Source: Bacteroidales bacterium UBA6244
GTDB taxonomy: Bacteria; Bacteroidota; Bacteroidia; Bacteroidales; F082
Reading direction: 5' to 3'
Assembly: GCA_002440885.1 (NCBI GenBank)
Contig: DJVY01000047.1
Span: 1-21,175 of the forward strand
DNA: 21,175 nucleotides
Below the pieces are notes generated by a model. That model saw only the letters and a program-made list of their open reading frames with translations, was not told where the DNA came from and made no database searches. Within the stretch, counting starts at the first letter, position 1, and each line of letters opens with the position of its first letter. Position numbers and translations under genes: made by a program. Shown here piece after piece: positions 15,086-21,175 of the stretch.

Positions 15086-17584
15086 CTACTTCATGTTTAC
15101 GAGTGCCTGGAAATCAGGTTCGTTATAATATTTCATGAATTCTCTGTCGAAGGCGGCAATTTTTGCTACTTCAGGATCAGCTTTGATAGCTTGTCCCAGA
15201 TAATCCATGGTCATTGACTTGTTATCAGAGCGAGCTCCGGTAATGGCAAGGAGATACAGTGTTTCAGCATCTTCTGAAGCACATTTAAAGGTGGATTCAG
15301 CACCGCTATAGTTGCCATTAAGCAATTGAGCAAGACCTTTGTTAAAGTCACAGTTTGCATTTTTAAGCAACATTTCAGCTTTTGCGTAATCACCTTTAGC
15401 GATATTTACGATACCCATGTTGTAGTTAACGTCGCCACCGAGGCTTTGAGCTTTTGTGAAACATTTTTCAGCGCTCATATAGTCACCATTCATCAGGTGA
15501 TAAACACCCCAGTTGTTGCGTACTTCAAATGAATTTTCGTTCATTTCAACTGCTTTGGTAAGCAATTCTTTTGCAATTTCCAGATTTCCTTCGGCCAATT
15601 CAACAGCAGCTGCGTTGTTTACCGATCTCCAGCATTTAGGATAAAACTCGATGATAGAAGCATAGATAAGACGTTTGTTGCCATGATCATCAGTCATGGT
15701 GGCTGCGTAGAACAGTTCTTCCATTTCGAGTGAACCGGGATCAGAGGTAGACAGATCAGCAATTTGCTCATCGGTTTTCTTAGGCATGTAGCTGTTTACA
15801 GCAATCTCGGCACGACGCAGCGGAGGAAGAATATCGCGTTCGATTTCAGGATAAATCAAAATCATGTTTCTTATTTCTTCTTCCTTCTTGCTCTGATCAG
15901 CGGAATTAATTACATTAAGGATAGCGCTTTTATCCTGGATGGTTGAATTTTGAACTGCTTTCATGAAACCATTCCAGTCGGGGCCGTTGGCTTTAAGTAC
16001 ATAATTAACCGCCGCTGGATCGATAGCTGCATTGGTTTTGGCAGCTTTTTTCATCTTACCTTCCATGAATTTTTTAGCAGTTTCGGCACGTTTTTGTGAT
16101 AAGCCTTCGTTAAAGGTTTCTTCCCCTTCAGGAGATGCCCATCCGTTGATGGTAATATCCTTCAATTCCCAACCTTTATCCACGTCAGTGGTGTTGTTCT
16201 GGAGCATGTTAAAGTTCTCGTCCTTCTTGTTGAGGGGGAGCTTCATGTTCAGCTGAGCCAGATTAACCTGGAAGAAAAGGTCAGATTTCTGTGTGCTGAT
16301 GGTTTCTTTTTCGTAAGCGTGAGGAGCCCAGGCAAGTACTTCAGTATCTCTGTACCAGTTAGAGGTGTGGATTGTACCATCAGCCATTTTTCTGGCAGGA
16401 GCTACAACAGCACCTTTGGCATTCTGTGCGGCTTCGCACGACTCATAAGTTTCGCCGGTGTAGGTATAAATCACAGGAGCTACTTCCAGTTCAGCCACGT
16501 CCATTGCGGGATCGTAAGGAATTTTGCCTATGTATGTAAACGCACCACCATTGCTATAATTAACTAAGGTACCGTCCCCGGCTACATCTTCACCTTTAAA
16601 AGTCATTGGGGGGAATGCTGTTTGGCCACCTTCGTAGGTTAAAACAGGGGTGAAGCACATGACGGCTTTCTTTCCGAAATATTTTGGTGGGAATACACCT
16701 TTAATAGTAACTTCTATGCTGTCGTTTCTGGCTTCAAGTGGATCGGGAGTTGCTTTAAGTTCAACTTTCTCGAAGTTGGAAGCCATTTTCTTGGTGTTGT
16801 TTCCACCAAATTTATAGCGGGCACCAATGTTGAAGTGTGAATACACATCGTTAAATACCTGCATCTCACCGTGAACAATACCATCAGCCAAATCAGTGTC
16901 CATCCATGTGTAACTGTAATCACCGTAGATGTCCCATTTTTCGCTCACATTAAAGTTTAGGTTAACGCCTAAAGGTACATTCATGGCTACTTTACGGTCG
17001 TTGATACCACCGTTATGATTTCCAGGATTGCCTTTGTAACCGTTGGATGCGATTTCGGCATCGTTGGTCATGTCGTAAGTTTTGGCTTTCCATTGAACCT
17101 GACCCACACCTGCATGTATTCCAAAATCGACCAAACGATCGTTGTAGCCTGAAATCAGGTTACTCAGGTTAATGCCTACATTGAGGTTTCCACCGTAATA
17201 ATCGTTGTTAAAATACATGTCGCGACCCCATTGTGCCTGGGGGACGCTCATGGTGGCTACATTTTTCTTTTCTCCTTCAAAAAAACCTCTTTCAAAGTCA
17301 ACATAAACACCAAATACCGGTGACAGCTGACGACCAAAACCAATCGCTCCGTTGATATTGGTATGTCCAAAATCAGGGGCAAAATCATAGCGGCTCAAGT
17401 CGGCGTGCGACCATGTAGGTCCAATTTCACCTTCTACAAACCAGAAAGGCGAAAAAGAAGAACTTTTCTTTTCCTTCTTTTCAGCTTTGGCATCTCCGGC
17501 ATCCTGACCGAAAAATGTTAAGGGTAAAGCCGCGAACAAGCTAAATATCAGGGCTTTGGTAATTAAAGAATAAGCTTTTTTCAT
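15086..17584 (-). CDS. Large OmpA-like outer-membrane protein with C-terminal TPR repeats
   Basis: This 832-residue protein has a signal peptide (1-26, ending FFGQ) and a Lys/Glu-rich linker. Residues 45-260 look like a porin-type beta-barrel, with alternating aromatic and Gly strands ending GARYKFGG. Residues 275-420 are a beta-rich domain. Residues 430-600 resemble an OmpA C-terminal domain: ITINGWASPEGEETFNEGLSQKRAETAKKF contains the NxxLSxxRA signature (492-500). Residues 640-800 hold TPR repeats such as NNWGVYHLMNGDYMSAEKCF. The canonical TDxxG segment is ASPEG here, so the diaminopimelate-binding Asp is not in its usual place. The protein probably links outer membrane to periplasmic partners and may be abundant. 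It is monocistronic with its own promoter and terminator. The exact role is unknown. Confidence 0.82.
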   Translation of the reverse strand: MKKAYSLITKALIFSLFAALPLTFFGQDAGDAKAEKKEKKSSSFSPFWFVEGEIGPTWSHADLSRYDFAPDFGHTNINGAIGFGRQLSPVFGVYVDFERGFFEGEKKNVATMSVPQAQWGRDMYFNNDYYGGNLNVGINLSNLISGYNDRLVDFGIHAGVGQVQWKAKTYDMTNDAEIASNGYKGNPGNHNGGINDRKVAMNVPLGVNLNFNVSEKWDIYGDYSYTWMDTDLADGIVHGEMQVFNDVYSHFNIGARYKFGGNNTKKMASNFEKVELKATPDPLEARNDSIEVTIKGVFPPKYFGKKAVMCFTPVLTYEGGQTAFPPMTFKGEDVAGDGTLVNYSNGGAFTYIGKIPYDPAMDVAELEVAPVIYTYTGETYESCEAAQNAKGAVVAPARKMADGTIHTSNWYRDTEVLAWAPHAYEKETISTQKSDLFFQVNLAQLNMKLPLNKKDENFNMLQNNTTDVDKGWELKDITINGWASPEGEETFNEGLSQKRAETAKKFMEGKMKKAAKTNAAIDPAAVNYVLKANGPDWNGFMKAVQNSTIQDKSAILNVINSADQSKKEEEIRNMILIYPEIERDILPPLRRAEIAVNSYMPKKTDEQIADLSTSDPGSLEMEELFYAATMTDDHGNKRLIYASIIEFYPKCWRSVNNAAAVELAEGNLEIAKELLTKAVEMNENSFEVRNNWGVYHLMNGDYMSAEKCFTKAQSLGGDVNYNMGIVNIAKGDYAKAEMLLKNANCDFNKGLAQLLNGNYSGAESTFKCASEDAETLYLLAITGARSDNKSMTMDYLGQAIKADPEVAKIAAFDREFMKYYNEPDFQALVNMK

Positions 17585-17689
17585 GATAGTAATGTTTATT
17601 GTAGAAATTATTATTTACAAAATTAAAATTAATTATAATCTAATGTTACTTTTTTCTTACGACTTTTCAATAAAGAACGGTTAACAACG

Positions 17690-17720
17690 CAAAAGTAGTA
17701 AAATTTATTTACACACCTAA
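17690..17720 (-). promoter_or_regulatory. Promoter of the OmpA-like/TPR gene
   Basis: On the minus strand TACTTTTG (17697-17690) is an exact TAnnTTTG, and TTAG (17720-17717) is a 3-of-4 match to the -33 TTTG at 19-base spacing. This predicts an A/T-rich leader of about 100 bases before the ATG at 17584. Confidence 0.6.
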
Positions 17721-17772
17721 GCGTTTGAGCGATTTTACGCTAAAAAAATATTTTTGTTACAAAAACGATTAA

Positions 17773-18300
17773 CTATTTCAACTTAAACAAGATATCCCAC
17801 AGCACGATGCCGGCACTTACACTCACATTTAATGAGTGCTTTGTTCCCCACTGGGGTATTTCGATACAAGCATCCGACAGGCTGATAATGGCCTCATCCA
17901 CCCCATGCACTTCGTTTCCAAAGACAAGAGCGTACCGCACGTTTTTTTTCGGGAAAAATTCGTTCAACATAACCGACTTATCCGCCTGTTCCACCGAAAG
18001 TATCGTATACCCAAGGTCTTTCAATTCCTGTATAGCTTCTACGGCAGACTCAACATATCTCCATGAAACTGATTCGGTTGCTCCCAAAGCCGTTTTGTGA
18101 ATTTCACGGTGTGGCGGTTGCGCCGTAATTCCACAAAGAACCAACTCATCGACAGCAAAAGCGTCTGATGTACGGAAAACAGATCCTATATTACTCAGAC
18201 TCCGTATATTATCGAGCACAAGCACCAAAGGAAATTTGTTGGCGATTTTAAACTCCTCAACAGTTGCCCTGTTGAGTTCTTCATTTTTAAGTTTTCTCAT
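17773..18300 (-). CDS. SpoU/TrmH-family RNA 2'-O-methyltransferase
   Basis: This 175-residue cytoplasmic SPOUT-fold enzyme is expected to transfer methyl from S-adenosylmethionine to a ribose 2'-OH in tRNA or rRNA. All three SpoU motifs are visible: motif 1 NIRSLSNIGSVFRTSDAF (31-48, with Asn38 and Arg43), motif 2 LVFGNEVHGV (125-134), and motif 3 IEIPQWGTKHSLNVSVSAGI (146-165). The last two form the deep trefoil knot that binds the cofactor. There is almost no N-terminal extension, so it is a catalytic-domain-only member. The target nucleotide cannot be deduced. It is divergent from mutS with an 82-base shared region; a -7 element TATTTTTG lies at 18324-18317. Confidence 0.92.
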   Translation of the reverse strand: MRKLKNEELNRATVEEFKIANKFPLVLVLDNIRSLSNIGSVFRTSDAFAVDELVLCGITAQPPHREIHKTALGATESVSWRYVESAVEAIQELKDLGYTILSVEQADKSVMLNEFFPKKNVRYALVFGNEVHGVDEAIISLSDACIEIPQWGTKHSLNVSVSAGIVLWDILFKLK

Positions 18301-18316
18301 TTTTTAAACATTGGGG

Positions 18317-18324
18317 CAAAAATA
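18317..18324 (-). promoter_or_regulatory. Candidate -7 element of the SpoU methyltransferase gene
   Basis: TATTTTTG on the minus strand matches TAnnTTTG exactly, 17 bases upstream of the ATG at 18300. No convincing -33 element is seen at 19-21 bases. It would give a very short leader. Confidence 0.45.
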
Positions 18325-18357
18325 CATCACTTTATGGGCAGGCTGTTACGCAATGTT

Positions 18358-18365
18358 TATCTTTG
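18358..18365 (+). promoter_or_regulatory. Candidate -7 element of mutS
   Basis: TATCTTTG matches TAnnTTTG exactly and lies 18 bases before the TTG start of mutS. The upstream TTTATG (18331-18336) is only a poor -33 match. A transcript from here would have a leader of about 12 bases to the TTG, or about 48 to the next ATG. Confidence 0.5.
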
Positions 18366-18382
18366 TGTAAAAAATTTGAAAA

Positions 18383-21001
18383 TTGAGTAAAGAGACCAAA
18401 TACGCAGAAACGCCTCTGATGAAGCAATACAATCAGATAAAAAGTAAATATCCTGATGCCTTGCTGTTGTTCAGGGTAGGTGATTTTTACGAAACCTTTG
18501 GTGAGGACGCCATCAGGGCTTCAGCCGTTTTAGGCATTGTGCTCACCCGCAGGCACAATGGGTCAGCTTCTTATGTTGAACTGGCCGGATTTCCTCACCA
18601 TTCGCTCGACACCTACCTTCCTAAACTTGTCCGTGCCGGGCATCGTGTAGCAATTTGTGATCAGTTGGAAGATCCGAAAATGACCAAGAAAATTGTAAAA
18701 AGAGGGGTCACTGAGTTGGTTACACCAGGCGTGACGATGAACGACAATGTATTGGATCAAAAAGAAAATAACTTCCTGGCTGCTGTTCATTTGTTTAATG
18801 AGATGGCCGGGATTAGCTTTGTGGACATCAGTACCGGTGAGTTTTTTTTGGCCGAAGGCAGCATCGAATACGTTGACAAGCTGTTACAGAGCTTCGATCC
18901 GAATGAGGTAGTGGTGCAACGTCAGCATCGGGGTCTTTTTCAACAGTATTTTGGTGACGGGTATTTTCTGGCCTATTTTGACGATTGGGTATTTAAATCT
19001 GAATTCGCAGAAACTATTTTACTCAAACATTTCCGTACCACTTCGCTCAAAGGGTTTGGAGTGGAAACCCTTGAAAACGGAATAATTGCAGCCGGCGCAT
19101 GTGTTCATTATCTGTTAGAAACACATCACGATAAAATCGATCACATCACCAAATTGAGTCGTATAGATGAGGGCAGGTTTGTTTGGCTCGATAAATTCAC
19201 TATCCGAAACCTGGAACTGGTAGCCCCACTAAGCCCGGATGCCGTTACTTTGCTCGACATCATCGACCATACCGCTTCCCCAATGGGAGCCCGGATGATG
19301 CGCCGTTGGATTACACTTCCTCTCAAAGACCTGAAATCCATCAACGACAGGCTAAATGTCGTCGATTTTCTGGTTCAAAACCAGGAGTTTGAGCAACATA
19401 TGCACGATGAAATAAAAAAAACCGGCGATTTGGAACGACTCATTTCCAAAGTGGCCACTTATCGTGTGAACCCACGCGAGCTGATCCAATTGAAAAGGGC
19501 ACTGCAAGCTGTCGAAAGACTTAAAAACCATTGTCATCAAACACAGCATGAAGCACTTAAACCCATTGCCGATCAAATGAACAATTGTCCGGTACTGGTC
19601 GAAAAACTGTCTACTCATTTAACCGAAGAACCTCCTGCGCAAATTGCAAAAGGAAATGTGATAGCTGCCGGCGTTTCTGCTGAACTGGATGAACTACGTA
19701 ACCTGGCCGGCAGTGGAAAAGATTTTTTAAAGTCGATTGTAAGCCGTGAAATCGAAAAAACCGGCATCACCTCGCTCAAAATCGGATTCAACAATGTGTT
19801 TGGGTACTATTTGGAGGTGACCAACACCCACAAAGACAAGGTTCCAGCTGAATGGCACCGAAAGCAAACCCTCACCAGTGGCGAACGGTACATTACAGAA
19901 GAACTCAAGGAATATGAACAAAAAATTCTGGGTGCTGAAGAAAAAATCGCTCAACTTGAACAGAAACATTTTGAAGAGCTCATCCATTTTGCTGCCGGTT
20001 TTGTAGACCCAATTCAGCTCAATGCCAAACTGATCGCCGGACTTGATTGTCTTGACTCGTTTGCACGAGTATCCCTCGAAAACAGTTATAAACGCCCACT
20101 ACTGAACGAGGAAACCAGCATTGACATCAAAGGGGGAAGACATCCTGTGATAGAAAAAAAACTACCTCCGGGCGAAGCCTATATTGCCAACGATGTATAC
20201 CTCGACAATGCCAAACAGCAGATCATTATGATTACCGGGCCAAACATGTCGGGGAAATCAGCCCTGCTGCGCCAAACAGCACTCATTGTTCTGATGGCAC
20301 AAATGGGAAGCTTTGTTCCTGCCGACTCGGCCGAAATTGGGATTGTCGACAAGCTTTTTACCCGCGTGGGGGCATCCGACAACATTTCGTCGGGCGAATC
20401 GACTTTTATGGTCGAGATGAACGAGGCAGCCAGCATTCTCAACAACATCTCAAACCGCAGCCTGATCCTGCTCGACGAACTCGGAAGGGGCACATCCACC
20501 TACGACGGGATTTCCATTGCCTGGTCGATTGTCGAATACCTTCACGAACATCCGAAAGCCCGGGCGAAGACCCTGTTTGCCACCCACTACCACGAGCTCA
20601 ACGAAATGGAGTCGTCGTTCAATAGGGTGAAGAACTTCAATGTTTCGATCAGAGAGCTTGGAAACAAGGTCATTTTCCTAAGGAAGCTGGTCAGGGGTGG
20701 CAGCAACCACAGTTTTGGGATCCATGTAGCCACCATGGCCGGAATGCCACGAAGTGTTGTGCAGCGTGCCGAGGAGATCCTGAAGCAGCTCGAAAACACA
20801 CAGCATCGCGAAAATCTCGCAAAACCCCTCGAGAACATCGGAACCAGGCGGGAAGGCGTTCAACTCAGCTTTTTCCAGCTCGACGATCCCGTGTTGAAGC
20901 AGATCAGGGATGAGATCAAGAATCTGGACATTAACCGGCTGACCCCCCTGGAAGCCCTGAATAAGCTGAATGAGATCAAAAAACTGACCGGTTTGAAATA
21001 G
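18383..21001 (+). CDS. mutS: DNA mismatch repair protein MutS
   Basis: This 872-residue protein recognises mismatches and small loops in DNA and recruits the repair machinery. Domain I has the mismatch-contact motif GDFYE (Phe35, Glu37, equivalent to E. coli Phe36/Glu38). The clamp and lever helices follow. The ATPase domain has Walker A GPNMSGKS (619-626) and Walker B LLDELGRGTSTYDG with Asp698/Glu699. The length is usual for MutS1. The start is TTG at 18383: an in-frame TGA stands two codons upstream (18377-18379), and the next ATG (18419) would delete ETPLMKQY, homologous to the HTPMMQQY of E. coli MutS. TTG is therefore preferred. It is divergent from the RNA methyltransferase gene and followed by a tRNA with its own promoter. 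Confidence 0.97.
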   Translation: MSKETKYAETPLMKQYNQIKSKYPDALLLFRVGDFYETFGEDAIRASAVLGIVLTRRHNGSASYVELAGFPHHSLDTYLPKLVRAGHRVAICDQLEDPKMTKKIVKRGVTELVTPGVTMNDNVLDQKENNFLAAVHLFNEMAGISFVDISTGEFFLAEGSIEYVDKLLQSFDPNEVVVQRQHRGLFQQYFGDGYFLAYFDDWVFKSEFAETILLKHFRTTSLKGFGVETLENGIIAAGACVHYLLETHHDKIDHITKLSRIDEGRFVWLDKFTIRNLELVAPLSPDAVTLLDIIDHTASPMGARMMRRWITLPLKDLKSINDRLNVVDFLVQNQEFEQHMHDEIKKTGDLERLISKVATYRVNPRELIQLKRALQAVERLKNHCHQTQHEALKPIADQMNNCPVLVEKLSTHLTEEPPAQIAKGNVIAAGVSAELDELRNLAGSGKDFLKSIVSREIEKTGITSLKIGFNNVFGYYLEVTNTHKDKVPAEWHRKQTLTSGERYITEELKEYEQKILGAEEKIAQLEQKHFEELIHFAAGFVDPIQLNAKLIAGLDCLDSFARVSLENSYKRPLLNEETSIDIKGGRHPVIEKKLPPGEAYIANDVYLDNAKQQIIMITGPNMSGKSALLRQTALIVLMAQMGSFVPADSAEIGIVDKLFTRVGASDNISSGESTFMVEMNEAASILNNISNRSLILLDELGRGTSTYDGISIAWSIVEYLHEHPKARAKTLFATHYHELNEMESSFNRVKNFNVSIRELGNKVIFLRKLVRGGSNHSFGIHVATMAGMPRSVVQRAEEILKQLENTQHRENLAKPLENIGTRREGVQLSFFQLDDPVLKQIRDEIKNLDINRLTPLEALNKLNEIKKLTGLK

Positions 21002-21022
21002 TAAAAAAATTTTTGCAAGCCG

Positions 21023-21053
21023 TTTGGAGAGAAAAAAAATAGGTTTATATTTG
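21023..21053 (+). promoter_or_regulatory. Promoter of the leader RNA/tRNA unit
   Basis: TTTG (21023-21026) and TATATTTG (21046-21053) are exact -33 and -7 matches with a 19-base spacer, the best promoter in the window. The expected start is near 21059-21060, about 97 bases before the tRNA. Confidence 0.8.
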
Positions 21054-21059
21054 CAACGC

Positions 21060-21156
21060 CAAAAGCAAAACGTTCAGGGCCTGCGGTACTGCCGGAAAGC
21101 CCAAACTTAATGAAGCGCCGCAAGTCGGAAGACAAACGGTAAGTTCATTTGAAATT
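21060..21156 (+). ncRNA. Structured leader RNA upstream of the tRNA (candidate)
   Basis: These 97 bases lie between a strong promoter and the tRNA and are more G/C-rich than the neighbouring spacers. Visible pairings are GGGC/GCCC (21077-21080 with 21099-21102) around CGG/CCG (21084-21086 with 21092-21094); CTT/AAG (21106-21108 with 21113-21115); GTC/GAC (21124-21126 with 21131-21133) closing a GGAA, GNRA-type loop; and a possible closing stem CGTT/AACG (21071-21074 with 21135-21138). AAGTCGGAAGAC (21122-21133) resembles the 3' motif of cobalamin riboswitches, but the conserved 5' core GGGAAnnnGGTG is missing. It may be a processed leader or a separate small RNA. No family is assigned. Confidence 0.35.
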
Positions 21157-21175
21157 GCGGGAATAGCTCAGTTGG
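21157..21175 (+). tRNA. 5' end of a tRNA, probably tRNA-Gly (cut by the window end)
   Basis: GCGGGAATAGCTCAGTTGG is a typical tRNA 5' end: acceptor strand GCGGGAA, then TA at positions 8-9, and the D-arm start GCTCAGTTGG. The GCGGGAA acceptor strand is what I would expect of bacterial tRNA-Gly. The anticodon lies outside the window, so the identity is inferred. Confidence 0.75.

Noticed and set aside
21020..21139. Long-range pairing of CCGTTTG (21020-21026) with CAAACGG (21133-21139)
   Set aside because: The first arm overlaps the -33 element and is upstream of the expected transcript start, so it would not be in the RNA.
21060..21156. A full cobalamin riboswitch
   Set aside because: Only the 3' AAGTCxGAAGAC-like motif is present. 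The conserved GGGAAnnnGGTGnnAATCC core is missing, and the downstream gene is a tRNA rather than a B12 gene.
1..21175. CRISPR array, insertion sequence, prophage or defence island
   Set aside because: No regularly spaced repeats, transposase, integrase, terminal inverted repeats or toxin/antitoxin-type gene pairs were seen, and all long genes are intact.

Overview
The window comes from a member of the Bacteroidota, most likely an anaerobic or facultatively anaerobic Bacteroidales/Marinilabiliales-type organism. Four things suggest this. Start sites lack Shine-Dalgarno sequences and sit behind A/T-rich leaders. Several upstream regions carry the Bacteroidota -7 element TAnnTTTG, twice with a well-spaced TTTG -33 element. 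There are large secreted and lipoprotein genes of kinds common in this phylum. A full-length pyruvate:ferredoxin oxidoreductase points to fermentative or anaerobic carbon metabolism. All long reading frames are intact. I see no insertion sequence, prophage, CRISPR array or rRNA gene, and no gene-free stretch reaches 300 bases (the longest is 257).

Layout. Bases 27-5867 (minus strand) hold a cell-envelope block: a 592-residue lipoprotein and, upstream, a likely three-gene operon of exported proteins of unknown function (737, 177 and 315 residues). Bases 6067-10818 hold a divergent pair: a dihydroorotate-dehydrogenase-like flavoprotein lacking the usual catalytic cysteine (minus), and nifJ (plus). 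A strong bidirectional terminator separates nifJ from sppA, which converges on it. Bases 12828-14894 (plus) encode a glucosaminidase, folK and a deoxynucleoside kinase. Bases 15086-17584 (minus) encode a large OmpA-like/TPR outer-membrane protein with its own terminator. Bases 17773-21001 hold a second divergent pair, a SpoU-family RNA methyltransferase (minus) and mutS (plus, with a TTG start). The window ends in the first 19 bases of a tRNA, probably tRNA-Gly.

How the genes relate. Most of the window is ordinary core genome: central metabolism (nifJ), folate synthesis and deoxynucleoside salvage (folK plus kinase), mismatch repair (mutS), RNA modification, and envelope maintenance (sppA, glucosaminidase, OmpA-like protein). 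The less explained parts are the exported-protein operon, in which two genes appear to share a module; the lipoprotein with an internal glycine-rich hydrophobic segment and a palindrome over its promoter; the cysteine-less flavoprotein beside nifJ; and a roughly 97-base structured leader between a near-ideal promoter and the terminal tRNA. I found no clear new defence or mobile system. The tRNA leader RNA and the exported-protein operon are the best candidates for something undescribed.
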